Source: CAYQTL01 sp964420405
GTDB lineage: Bacteria > Acidobacteriota > Thermoanaerobaculia > Thermoanaerobaculales > Sulfomarinibacteraceae
Direction: 5' to 3'
NCBI GenBank assembly: GCA_964420405.1
Contig: CAYQTL010000118.1
Location: 1-8,834 of the forward strand
Length of the DNA stretch: 8,834 bases
Part shown: positions 1-7,073 of the stretch, piece after piece
Layout of the letters: every line of letters starts with the position of its first letter
How positions within the stretch are numbered: the first letter of the stretch is position 1
Position numbers and translations under genes: made by a program
Notes under the pieces: generated by a model
What the model was told of the DNA's origin: nothing
Seen by the model: the letters and a program-made list of their open reading frames with translations, nothing else
The model's database searches: none

Positions 1-210
1 TGAAGCCAGCCGGTCGGCGAGAGTGACGACCTCGCGGTCGCGACAGGTGCCACCCCTTGCATGGTGGCTTCGCCCGCGGGCGCGGGCCGGATGCTGGCCC
101 ACCGGCTGGTCCGTCTGCGGGTGGGGTCGCTCGCCGCGTCCGAGCCGTTCCCCGCGCACGCGGGGCTGCGCCGACGCATGCGCCGGGCTCTTCGGGATCG
201 CATGCGGCGG

Positions 211-216
211 TACACT
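211..216 (+). promoter_or_regulatory. possible -10 box for leaderless RDD transcript
   Basis: TACACT matches four of six bases of TATAAT and lies 9 bases before the ATG at 226. Transcription would then begin within a few bases of the start codon. No convincing -35 hexamer is seen 16-18 bases upstream, so this rests on the -10 match and the missing ribosome binding site only. Confidence 0.3.
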
Positions 217-225
217 CCCCTCTCC

Positions 226-816
226 ATGCTCACGCCACCCTCAGCCCGCTCTTCGGCCCCTGCCTCCGTCCCGCGACTGGCGGTTCGGCGCGTGCTGGCC
301 TTCGCGCTCGACTACCTGGTGATCGCCGCCTACGGCGTCGCTCTCGGCTCGGTGGCCTTCGTGGTCGGGCTGACGCCGCTCGGCCCCTGGATCTCCGAGC
401 GGGTCCGGACGCCGCTGGCCGGCCACGCCCTGTCCTTCGTCACCCTCACGCTGCCGGTCCTGCTGTACTTCGCGCTCAGCGAAGCCTCCACCCGGCGGGC
501 GACGTGGGGCAAGCGGCGGCTCGGCCTCGAGGTCGTGTCCGAGAACGGCGGACGTCTCGATCTCGGCCGTGCGGTGCTGCGGGCGGCGGTGAAGCTCCTG
601 CCCTGGGAGATCTCCCACGCGGCCCTGTGGCGCATCGAAGGCTGGCCGGTCGCGCCCGAACCGCCCGGCCTGCCCGTGGTGGCAGGGCTCGCCGTGACGT
701 GGCTGCTGGTCCTCTGGTGGCTCGGCGCGCTCGTCGTGGGCTCTGGCCGTCCGCCCCACGACCGCCTCGCGGGCGCCAGGGTCCGGTGGACGCGGTCGAC
801 CGAGTCGCAGCCCTGA
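226..816 (+). CDS. RDD-family integral membrane protein
   Basis: 196 residues from the chosen start. RDD proteins are small multi-helix inner-membrane proteins; some act in ion or solute transport but most have no assigned substrate, so no specific role is claimed. Seen here: the family's opening motif RRVLAFALDYLVIAAYG at residues 21-37, with Arg21/22 and Asp29 around the first helix (about 24-48); a second helix at about 67-84; the typical cytoplasmic segment ATWGKRRLGLEVVSENGGRL (92-111) followed by the basic LGRAVLRAAVKLLP; a third helix at about 152-172; and the closing motif PHDRLAGARV (177-186). Length fits the family. The frame is open upstream to 61, but those extra 55 residues are Arg-rich and featureless, so the ATG at 226 just before the family homology is preferred. 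No Shine-Dalgarno precedes it; a -10-like TACACT lies 9 bases upstream, so the mRNA may be leaderless. It converges on the gene ending at 964. Confidence 0.8.
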   Translation: MLTPPSARSSAPASVPRLAVRRVLAFALDYLVIAAYGVALGSVAFVVGLTPLGPWISERVRTPLAGHALSFVTLTLPVLLYFALSEASTRRATWGKRRLGLEVVSENGGRLDLGRAVLRAAVKLLPWEISHAALWRIEGWPVAPEPPGLPVVAGLAVTWLLVLWWLGALVVGSGRPPHDRLAGARVRWTRSTESQP

Positions 817-963
817 GGTCATGCACCGTTCGTTGATGTCGTCGGAGAGGTCGTCGTCCAGCACCGTCGAGGCATCCGGCGGGCGTGCGATCCGGCGGCA
901 CGCTGGGGCATGCACCCTTGAGGACGTCAGTCGTCGCCGCAGGGGTACATCTCGGCGCTGTCG

Positions 964-1791
964 CTAGGTCTGGCCGGGGTCGTCGTCCAGGGTGTCGCGG
1001 GCCTCGTCGCGCATGGACTCGAGGCAGGTGGGGCAGATGCCGTGGGTGAAGCGGACGTCGGAGTGGTGGGTGAAGTAGGACTCGAGCTCGGACCAGTAGC
1101 CCTCGTCGTCGCGGATCTTCTTGCACCACGCGCAGATCGGAAGCATCGACCGGAGGGTGCGGATCTGGTCCAGCGCGTCGCGCAGCTCGGCCTTCTCGCG
1201 CCGCAGCTCGAGGTCGTAGCGGTGGCGGGAGCTTTCGAGCATCCAGGCGAGGGCGGACACGACGGTGTAGGTCACCACCATGCGCAGCCCGGTCGCGGCG
1301 TAGTGGACGCGGGACGGCGGCCAGAGCAGGGCGAGGAACACCACCACCAGGATCGAGAGCACGACCACCGCGAGACCCTCGCGGGCACCGAGGATGAAGA
1401 ACGCGACGAGGGGGAAGGCGAAGAACCACAGCATGGCGAAGCCCTGGCCGCCGCCGATGGCCGTCTCCCACGTCAGCACCGCCAGCCCCGTCCCGACGAC
1501 CCACCGGCCGGCCAGGATCGGCGAGCCGCCGCTCCGCAGCCACGCGAGCACGACCACGAACACCAGCACGATGACGGCCTCGGCGATGGCCTCGCCGAGA
1601 CGCCCGCCGGCGAAGTCGTCGATCGCGTACAGCGCGAGGGGCAGGACCGCGATCGTGCAGAACCAGGTGAGGATCGTCCGCTTGCGGGCGGTGTCGCTCG
1701 CGGCGTCCGAGCCGGCGGCGGGGGTCGCGCTGGCCGCGTCCGGGGCCTGATCGGCCGGGGGATGCCGGGGGTGGCCGTGGTCGTCGCGCAT
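964..1791 (-). CDS. six-helix membrane sensor-like protein with C-terminal LPICxxC/CPxC domain
   Basis: 275 residues from the ATG at 1791. Residue numbers here count from that start. Residues 1-36 are a polar Ala/Pro/His/Asp-rich cytoplasmic tail. Six hydrophobic helices follow at about 38-57, 69-86, 93-110, 117-135, 139-157 and 167-185, then a charged coiled-coil-like linker (about 186-214). The end is LPICAWCKKIRDDEGYW (217-233) ... THGICPTC (249-256), giving two CxxC pairs (Cys220/223 and Cys253/256) spaced like a zinc-binding knuckle. From general knowledge, this C-terminal module recurs on bacterial sensory proteins after PAS, GAF, receiver or membrane domains, and similar six-helix blocks precede GGDEF domains; its output is unknown. 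I infer a membrane sensor that signals through the Cys module, since no kinase, GGDEF or other catalytic domain is present. An in-frame GTG at 1812 would add seven residues, but the ribosome binding site favours 1791. A G-quadruplex motif lies about 100 bases upstream. Confidence 0.85.
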   Translation of the reverse strand: MRDDHGHPRHPPADQAPDAASATPAAGSDAASDTARKRTILTWFCTIAVLPLALYAIDDFAGGRLGEAIAEAVIVLVFVVVLAWLRSGGSPILAGRWVVGTGLAVLTWETAIGGGQGFAMLWFFAFPLVAFFILGAREGLAVVVLSILVVVFLALLWPPSRVHYAATGLRMVVTYTVVSALAWMLESSRHRYDLELRREKAELRDALDQIRTLRSMLPICAWCKKIRDDEGYWSELESYFTHHSDVRFTHGICPTCLESMRDEARDTLDDDPGQT

Positions 1792-1795
1792 CATG

Positions 1796-1800
1796 CTCCC
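1796..1800 (-). promoter_or_regulatory. ribosome binding site GGGAG choosing the ATG at 1791
   Basis: Read on the minus strand, GGGAG stands 4 bases before the second of two adjacent ATG codons (1791) and only 1 base before the first (1794). The alternative GTG at 1812 has only a weak, distant AGAG. A -10-like TACCAT at 1834-1829 is compatible with transcription starting just upstream, but no -35 box is evident. Confidence 0.45.
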
Positions 1801-1894
1801 TGGTACCTGCACTGGATCGCGTTCTCTTATGGTACTCCCTTCCCTGGCGCCGCACGTGTGGCGATCGGTGGCGCTGTGGCGGGACGTTTCCGTC

Positions 1895-1915
1895 GGGATC
1901 GGGATCGGGATCGGG
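1895..1915 (+). repeat. GGGATC tandem repeat forming a four-run G-quadruplex motif
   Basis: Four consecutive GGGATC hexamers give four GGG runs (1895-1897, 1901-1903, 1907-1909, 1913-1915) separated by three identical ATC loops. This meets the standard G3N3G3N3G3N3G3 pattern for an intramolecular G-quadruplex. The tract lies about 100 bases upstream of the sensor-like gene, with the G-rich strand being that gene's template strand. It may affect that promoter, or it may be a neutral slippage tract. Confidence 0.75.
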
Positions 1916-1944
1916 ATCGGACGTGAGGTCGAGCGGGGTGCGGG

Positions 1945-2193
1945 GCTCGGGGGAGATCCTTCGACTCCCTCCGCGCCCTGAAGGGCGCTCCGGTCGCTCA
2001 GGATGACGGGAGGGGGACTCCGCGCCCTGAAGGGCGCTCCGGTCGCTCAGGATGACGGGAGGGCGACTCCGCGCCCTGAAGGGCGCTCCGGTCGCTCAGG
2101 ATGACGGGAGGGGGGCTCCGCGCCCCCCCGCCGTCATCCTGAGCGAGCGGCACGCCGGGAGGCGTGCCGGGAGTCGAAGGACCTCCCCCGAGC
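1945..2193. repeat. composite palindromic intergenic element with 25-bp inverted arms
   Basis: The left arm (1945-1969) and right arm (2169-2193) are inverted copies with one mismatch in 25 bases, both containing TCCTTCGACTCCC or its complement. Between them lie three tandem 49-bp units, then one inverted copy (2131-2150) of the CCGGTCGCTCAGGATGACGG stretch found in each unit, also with one mismatch, then a hairpin with a perfect 8-bp stem (2149-2156 with 2161-2168, loop GGGA). From general impression, related TTCGACTCC...CGCTCAGGATGAC palindromes occur between genes in several environmental phyla. It begins 90 bases past the stop codon of the giant protein gene and could help end that transcript or mark a dispersed repeat family. 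Confidence 0.85.
1971..2117. repeat. three tandem 49-bp units
   Basis: Units at 1971-2019, 2020-2068 and 2069-2117 are nearly identical and differ only near the 3' end (GGGGGACT, GGGCGACT, GGGGGGCT). A few bases of a fourth unit follow before the sequence changes. Each unit contains the perfect inverted repeat GCGCCCT-GA-AGGGCGC and a weaker imperfect hairpin CTCCGGTC...GACGGGAG. Near identity of the copies suggests recent duplication by slippage or unequal exchange. Confidence 0.9.
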
Positions 2194-2230
2194 TCCGCCC
2201 GTCGTCCGCCTCCGCTCCGCTCCCGACGTC

Positions 2231-2245
2231 CGGCAGCTCCTGCCG
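2231..2245 (-). terminator. possible terminator hairpin after the giant protein gene
   Basis: CGGCAG-CTC-CTGCCG is a perfect 6-bp stem with a 3-base loop, starting about 37 bases past the stop codon. No U-tract follows, so it is a weak candidate; the larger palindromic element at 1945-2193 may serve instead. Confidence 0.25.
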
Positions 2246-2282
2246 ACCCGGAGGCCGGCGCTCGGGGACCCCTGAACGCGTC

Positions 2283-5200
2283 TCAGATCGGGTCGGCGGC
2301 GATCGGGTAGACGCCGTCGACGCGGCCCTGGTTGGCGGCCTGCAGGCCGCCGATGGCGGCGATGCCGTGGTCGGTGAAGCTGCCCGGGGCCGGGAAGCTG
2401 GCGGTGTCGGTCACCTCGATGCCGGTGCGCTGGCGGAAGTCGCGGTCCACCCCGCGGTTCATGAGGTCGTTGGCGATCGGCGGGTCGTTGTGGCCGGTCG
2501 GGATCAGGAACGCGAGCAGCGAGTGGATGATCTCGTGGGCCATCGTCTCCCCCAGCAGCCGGCCGAAGACGTCGATGCCGAGCTGCTTGAGGACCGGGTC
2601 GGTGAAGTCCTGGGACGCGAGCCGCTGGACCAGGGTCTGGGTCGCCGGGGTGACGTCGATCGCCGAGGGGTTGTCGTAGGCCCCCGGGAAGAGGTCGATC
2701 TCCTCGTCGAACTCCGTCGGCCCGGCCGGCAGCCCGGTCGAGCCGTAGGGCGACGGCGCCGCGGACTCGTTGCGGATCGTGACCCGGGTGATGCGGTTCG
2801 CGGGCACGTGGGAGGGCACCGACTCGCCGAGGTTGACGACCCAGACCGTGCGGACGTTGCTGGTGGCGAGCAGGTGGTCGCAGGTCGCCTTCGCGACGTC
2901 GAGCAGCGCCGACTTGACGTCGCCCATCTGGAGGTCGGCGAGCGCCTGGTCGAACGCGGTCTGGTCCTCGTCGACGGTGACGAACTGGGGCACCGACAGC
3001 GGGATGCGGAAGCTGCCGATGCGGGTTCCCTGGGCGTTCTTGAGGGCGAAGGTCATGTCGGTGGTGCCCGGGCGCTTGGCGAGGACCTTGGTCTGCATCG
3101 ACGACGGCGACTGGATCTCGATCGCGTCCGCGTCGAGGGTGTGCCACTCGACGGACGCGCCGGAGGGCGGGTTCCTGACGATCGCCTTGAGCGAGATCAC
3201 CCCGCTCTTTCCGACCGCGGTGTTGGGGAAGAACGCCCGGGTCGCGGGCTGGCGGCCGTCCGGCGTCAGGTCGATGACCGGGGAGGAGGCGTCCTCGAGG
3301 GTGCCGTCGGAGGCGTCGACGTCGACCCGCTCCCCGCTCGGCCGGCGGAGGCTGACGGAGGCGTCGTTCTTGCCGGCCGCCTCGGTGAGGTCCTTGACGT
3401 CCTTGGTGGTCATCGGGTCGGCCTTGGGGCCGGCGCCGCCGCCGATCATCGCCTGCAGCGCCTGCTCGATCAGCTTGCCGGCGGACTCGCCGGTGATGAG
3501 GCCCTCGGCCTTGGCGGCCTTGATCTTCTCGACCGCCTTGTCGATGTCGCGGCCCATCCGCCCTTGCAGGGCGATGTCGCCGCCGCGGCCGGAGAGCTGG
3601 GCCGCCTGGGCGGCGAAGAACTCGGAGCTGTCGTAGGCGCGCTTGAGCGCCTCGAGGGCGTTGCGCTGGGTCCCCTCGACGCCGGCGAGGTTCTCGAAGA
3701 TCCCGGCCTTGCCGAGCAGGCTGAGCGCCGACGACAGCCCGGTCGGGTCGGGCGCCGCCGGGGCGGTCTGCATGGCGATGATCGGGCTCGGGAAGTCCTT
3801 GGCGGTGAGGTCCGGCGGCTCGGCGCGGCGCGACTCGGTGCTGACCGGCGCGATCGGCGTCGGGTCGTCGGGGCACGGCGACTCCTCCCACCGCCAGAAC
3901 CGCGACTCGTCCTTGCGCTCGCAGGAGTTGCAGCTGCCCATCACCGACTCGGCGAAGACGCCGCGGGTCGGCAGCGCGAGCCGGAACGGCTCGACCGGCG
4001 TGGTCGGCTGGTAGTGCTCGAGCAGGTCGACCGGGTCCTCGACGTCCTGTGCGAACGTCGGGTCGAGGTGGACGCCGGGCGCCACCGGCATCACCAGGCA
4101 GTTGCCGACGATGCCGATCAGCCGGTTCTCGACCACCGACGCGACGCTGCGGCCGCCCGAGTTGGGGGCGATGAAGCCGTCGAGCAGCAGGAACCGCCGC
4201 TGGGCGTCCATCCGCCACCAGATCGCACGGTGGTAGTACTCGATGTGGTCGTTGAGCTGGCGCAGCAGCTCCCGGCTGAGCTCCTTGTCCTCCTCCCGCG
4301 GACGCCGCAGCTCGGCTGCGCTGAGGGGCGTGTACACCCGGACGTCGTCGGTCGAGCTGAGGTCGTTGAGGATGTGCGAGTTGCGGAACAGGTCGTGGGA
4401 CAGGTGCCTGGTCCGGTAGTGCATCCGCCCGGAGGTCACCAGCACCCGCGAGGACGGCGTCAGGGCGTCGGCCACGGCCTGCACGAAGACGTTGCCGGAG
4501 GACAGCGGCGGGTCGACCGGGGCGGCGATGCGGATCGCCTTGACGGCGTCGCGGCGGATCGGCGGCAGGGCGCCGCTCTGGCGCAGCGAGATGTACAGCT
4601 CGCGGTCGTTCTTGAAGTCGGTCACCAGGGAGGCGTCGATCGGCAGCTCGGTCTCGTTGTCGTACTGGTCGACGGCGTAGAACCGGAGCCGGTCGACGAT
4701 CTCCTCGGCGATCTTCGGCGCGAGCCGCTCCTCGAAGATCCGGTCGCGCTCCTTCTGCTGCTCGAGATGCTGCTCCCACCAGCTCTGGCCGGTGATGCCC
4801 AGGAACAGGCCCAGCGGGCTCCACGCGGCGTCGTCGAAGTCGCCGTCGTCGTCCCGCGGCCGCGTGATCCGCATCTTCATCTTGACGTAGCCTTCGAGGA
4901 AGACGATCTCCTCCTCGGCGTAGGCACCGGTGGGAAGGTCGCTGCCGACGTAGCTGTCGCGGATCCGCTGGAGGGCGTCGAAGCCCTTGCGGAGCCTCCG
5001 GTTGCGCAGCCCGCGCAGGAGCAGCTGACGCCAGCGCAGCGCCTTGGCCGAGTCGAACCGGCTCATCAGCAGCGGGATGAAGAGGCACTCCTGGACCGAG
5101 GTCAGCCGCTGGCGGACGAGGAAGTGCCGCAGCACCTCGAAGTACTGGACGGTGATCGCGTGGCAGTGGTTGTGGTTCGCGACGACCTCGGTCTGGGCGG

Positions 5201-7064
5201 TGACGGTCTCGCCCTGGCGGACGCTCTGGATCACGGTCGAGCGCTGCGAGCGCACCGCGGACGCCGACTGCGTGACCCGGTCGCGCAGCTGCTGGAGGCT
5301 GCTCGCGGCGGTGTCCCGCGACGCCTTCTGCCACGCCGAGGTGCTGGCGCTGCCGCCGCCGAAGGAGACCCCGCCCGACAGGCCGGCGCCGAACGACAGC
5401 AGGCCGAAGTCGAGGCCGACGCCGCCGCCGTGGCCGAGCCCCGCGGAGTGCGAGTCGGTCTCCGACTCCGAGCCCGCGCGGATGCTCTCGCGCAGCGACG
5501 CGTTGACCACCTCGCTGATGTCGCGGTCGCGGGCGAGCATCGCCTCGAGGGACTCCCGCGCCTCGAGCATCTCGGTGCGGGCGGCGGCCTCCGAGCGGTC
5601 CCAGTCGAGCACCGCGATCTGCTTCTTCTGGCACGGCGCCAGCGGCAGGCTGTACAGCAGGTCGCCGAGGGAGTAGCCGTCGGCGATCCACTCCTGCTTG
5701 AGCTCCAGGATGTGGCCGTGGGCGATGGTGCACGCCTGGTAGATGGTCGGCGTGTGGTCCCAGTCGACCTCGTTGGCGCAGGTCAGCACGCCGCGGCCGG
5801 GCCACCGCTTCGCCAGCACCGCCAGCAGGGTGCCGAGGTCCTTGACCTTGGTCAGCACCTCGGCGTGGGCGAGCTTGGTGAGGGTGAAGCCGTCCGGGTC
5901 CTCGGCGAGGGTGCGGGCGATGTCGACGTCGATCTCGGCCGCCTCGAGCGCCGCGTCGAGGTCCGGGTCGTCCGCGAGGTCGGAGACGTCGACCGACAGC
6001 ATCCGGTCGCTGAGGGCGCTCAGGTTGCCGGCGTCCGCCGCCATGATCTTCCGCAGCGGGCTCGACTGGCTCGAGCGGGTGCGGACGTCGCTGCGGGTGG
6101 TGACGGCCCCGGCGACGTCGGGAAGGTCCGCCGACGCGGCGCTCGTGCGGTACATCGCCGATGCGGTCACCTTGAGCACGTCCTTGACGGCGATCCGGCC
6201 GCGTCCGCCGAGCTGCATGCCGCGGATCGTGGGCTCGGTGGTCCGCACCACCCGGTGGTAGCTGAACTCCTCGAGCACCCGATTCGGCTTCGTCATGTCG
6301 ACGCAGTGGCCGCCGCCGAGGTCCTCGGTGAAGGTGCCCGGCGAGGTCGTCAGGTCGACCTGGTCCGGCCCGCGGGGCACGGCGGTGTCGCAGGCGCAGT
6401 CGTCCTCGGACCGCGGGATCGGCCGCTCGAGTCCGAGGACCATCCGCGCGGGGAAGGTGCCGTCGTCCTCGAGGGTGACCGGGAGCGGCAGGTCGAACTG
6501 GTCGGCGACGACGCCGAACGCCTCCTCGAGCAGCACCGCCGGGTAGGCGATCGAGAAGTAGCCGTTGCGGTCGGTGACGGTCACGCCGAGGGTCTCGCGG
6601 GAGCCCTCCGGCGCGCCGCGGCGGCGGCCGTGGATCGCGACCTTGACGCCCTCGAGCCGCGAGCCGCCGCCGGCCGGGTCGACCAGCATGCCGCGGGCGC
6701 GCTCGGGCTTGCCGAACAGCGGGTCGTCGCGGTGGGACACCGGCAGCACCGCCTTCGGCGGGACCTCGATCGTCAGCCCCTCGTCGGGGTCGAGGTCGCC
6801 GGCCGCGACCGGCTGCTCGCGGACCACCTCCCCGTCCGGGGCGACCACCGCGAACCGCAGCGGCTGGTCGTCGCTGATCGCGTCGCGCTCGGGCAGGGTC
6901 ACCTCGCCCCGTCCGTCGGCCTCCACGAACGCCGTCGTCTCGTCGAGCACCGTGATCGTCTGCCCAGTCGCCTCGAGGGGCACCAGCCGCCGGTAGGTGA
7001 CCCGGACCGAGTACCCCGCGTACCCCGCCTTCCTGTCGTGCCGCAGCTGAACCGGTATGACCAT
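2283..7064 (-). CDS. giant multidomain protein with C-terminal metzincin-like zinc protease domain
   Basis: 1593 residues. I do not recognise the whole protein. N-terminus (about 15-110) is beta-rich; no signal peptide or clear membrane helix is seen. Residues about 120-212 resemble a carboxypeptidase-regulatory/transthyretin-like domain (LEGVKVAIHG ... TVTDRNGYFSIAYP). The central region has no assigned fold: YSLPLAPCQKKQIAVLDWDR (471-490), a Gly/Ser-rich stretch (541-575), a Gln/Arg coiled-coil-like stretch (580-625) and NHNHCHAITVQYFEVLRHF (630-648). GSCNSC (1043-1048) precedes RFWRWEESP (1055-1063). Helical Ala/Lys-rich sequence spans about 1110-1230, and an Ig-like segment about 1287-1360. 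The C-terminal 200 residues contain HEIIH (1510-1514), GH (1524-1525) and DLMN (1533-1536), suggesting a zinc metallopeptidase with a Met-turn. GGAG lies 5 bases before the ATG, supporting this start. A role as exported effector, surface scaffold or self-processing protease is only inference. The neighbours give no functional clue. Confidence is high for coding, moderate for protease. Confidence 0.9.
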   Translation of the reverse strand: MVIPVQLRHDRKAGYAGYSVRVTYRRLVPLEATGQTITVLDETTAFVEADGRGEVTLPERDAISDDQPLRFAVVAPDGEVVREQPVAAGDLDPDEGLTIEVPPKAVLPVSHRDDPLFGKPERARGMLVDPAGGGSRLEGVKVAIHGRRRGAPEGSRETLGVTVTDRNGYFSIAYPAVLLEEAFGVVADQFDLPLPVTLEDDGTFPARMVLGLERPIPRSEDDCACDTAVPRGPDQVDLTTSPGTFTEDLGGGHCVDMTKPNRVLEEFSYHRVVRTTEPTIRGMQLGGRGRIAVKDVLKVTASAMYRTSAASADLPDVAGAVTTRSDVRTRSSQSSPLRKIMAADAGNLSALSDRMLSVDVSDLADDPDLDAALEAAEIDVDIARTLAEDPDGFTLTKLAHAEVLTKVKDLGTLLAVLAKRWPGRGVLTCANEVDWDHTPTIYQACTIAHGHILELKQEWIADGYSLGDLLYSLPLAPCQKKQIAVLDWDRSEAAARTEMLEARESLEAMLARDRDISEVVNASLRESIRAGSESETDSHSAGLGHGGGVGLDFGLLSFGAGLSGGVSFGGGSASTSAWQKASRDTAASSLQQLRDRVTQSASAVRSQRSTVIQSVRQGETVTAQTEVVANHNHCHAITVQYFEVLRHFLVRQRLTSVQECLFIPLLMSRFDSAKALRWRQLLLRGLRNRRLRKGFDALQRIRDSYVGSDLPTGAYAEEEIVFLEGYVKMKMRITRPRDDDGDFDDAAWSPLGLFLGITGQSWWEQHLEQQKERDRIFEERLAPKIAEEIVDRLRFYAVDQYDNETELPIDASLVTDFKNDRELYISLRQSGALPPIRRDAVKAIRIAAPVDPPLSSGNVFVQAVADALTPSSRVLVTSGRMHYRTRHLSHDLFRNSHILNDLSSTDDVRVYTPLSAAELRRPREEDKELSRELLRQLNDHIEYYHRAIWWRMDAQRRFLLLDGFIAPNSGGRSVASVVENRLIGIVGNCLVMPVAPGVHLDPTFAQDVEDPVDLLEHYQPTTPVEPFRLALPTRGVFAESVMGSCNSCERKDESRFWRWEESPCPDDPTPIAPVSTESRRAEPPDLTAKDFPSPIIAMQTAPAAPDPTGLSSALSLLGKAGIFENLAGVEGTQRNALEALKRAYDSSEFFAAQAAQLSGRGGDIALQGRMGRDIDKAVEKIKAAKAEGLITGESAGKLIEQALQAMIGGGAGPKADPMTTKDVKDLTEAAGKNDASVSLRRPSGERVDVDASDGTLEDASSPVIDLTPDGRQPATRAFFPNTAVGKSGVISLKAIVRNPPSGASVEWHTLDADAIEIQSPSSMQTKVLAKRPGTTDMTFALKNAQGTRIGSFRIPLSVPQFVTVDEDQTAFDQALADLQMGDVKSALLDVAKATCDHLLATSNVRTVWVVNLGESVPSHVPANRITRVTIRNESAAPSPYGSTGLPAGPTEFDEEIDLFPGAYDNPSAIDVTPATQTLVQRLASQDFTDPVLKQLGIDVFGRLLGETMAHEIIHSLLAFLIPTGHNDPPIANDLMNRGVDRDFRQRTGIEVTDTASFPAPGSFTDHGIAAIGGLQAANQGRVDGVYPIAADPI
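2459..2537 (-). other. metzincin-like zinc site: HEIIH, distal His, DLM Met-turn
   Basis: These codons encode HEIIHSLLAFLIPTGHND and then DLMNRG. His1510 and His1514 would bind zinc, Glu1511 would activate water, His1525 is the likely third ligand and Met1535 the Met-turn. In classical metzincins six residues separate the second and third His (HExxHxxGxxH); here ten do, and the Gly sits directly before the third His. The assignment comes from motif reading alone. Confidence 0.6.
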
Positions 7065-7069
7065 GCTCG

Positions 7070-7073
7070 CTCC
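7070..7073 (-). promoter_or_regulatory. ribosome binding site of the giant protein gene
   Basis: GGAG (in AAGTGGAGCGAGC) lies 5 bases upstream of the ATG at 7064 on the minus strand. It is one of the clearer Shine-Dalgarno sites in the window and fixes this start. Confidence 0.6.

Noticed and set aside
1..102. Possible start of a minus-strand gene running off the left edge (frame reading CRDREVVTLADRLAS)
   Set aside because: The short translation looks plausible, but no start signal is clear and too little sequence is present to support a gene.
61..225. Upstream start of the RDD protein at 61
   Set aside because: The added residues are Arg-rich, without similarity to the family, and cross the likely promoter.
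883..903. Hairpin GCGTGC/GCACGC between the convergent RDD and sensor genes as a shared terminator
   Set aside because: Six pairs with a 9-base loop and no T-tract on either strand; such stems are expected by chance at this GC content.
476..1855. A 459-codon minus-strand frame spanning the sensor gene and part of the RDD gene
   Set aside because: Arg/Pro-rich shadow translation crossing two genes with clear family features in other frames.
1971..2117. 49-bp units considered as a CRISPR array
   Set aside because: The units are directly adjacent with no unique spacers, and no cas gene is nearby.
2134..5805. A second long minus-strand frame of 1223 codons overlapping the giant gene
   Set aside because: Arg/Pro/Gly-dominated low-complexity translation in a shifted frame; no motif is seen.
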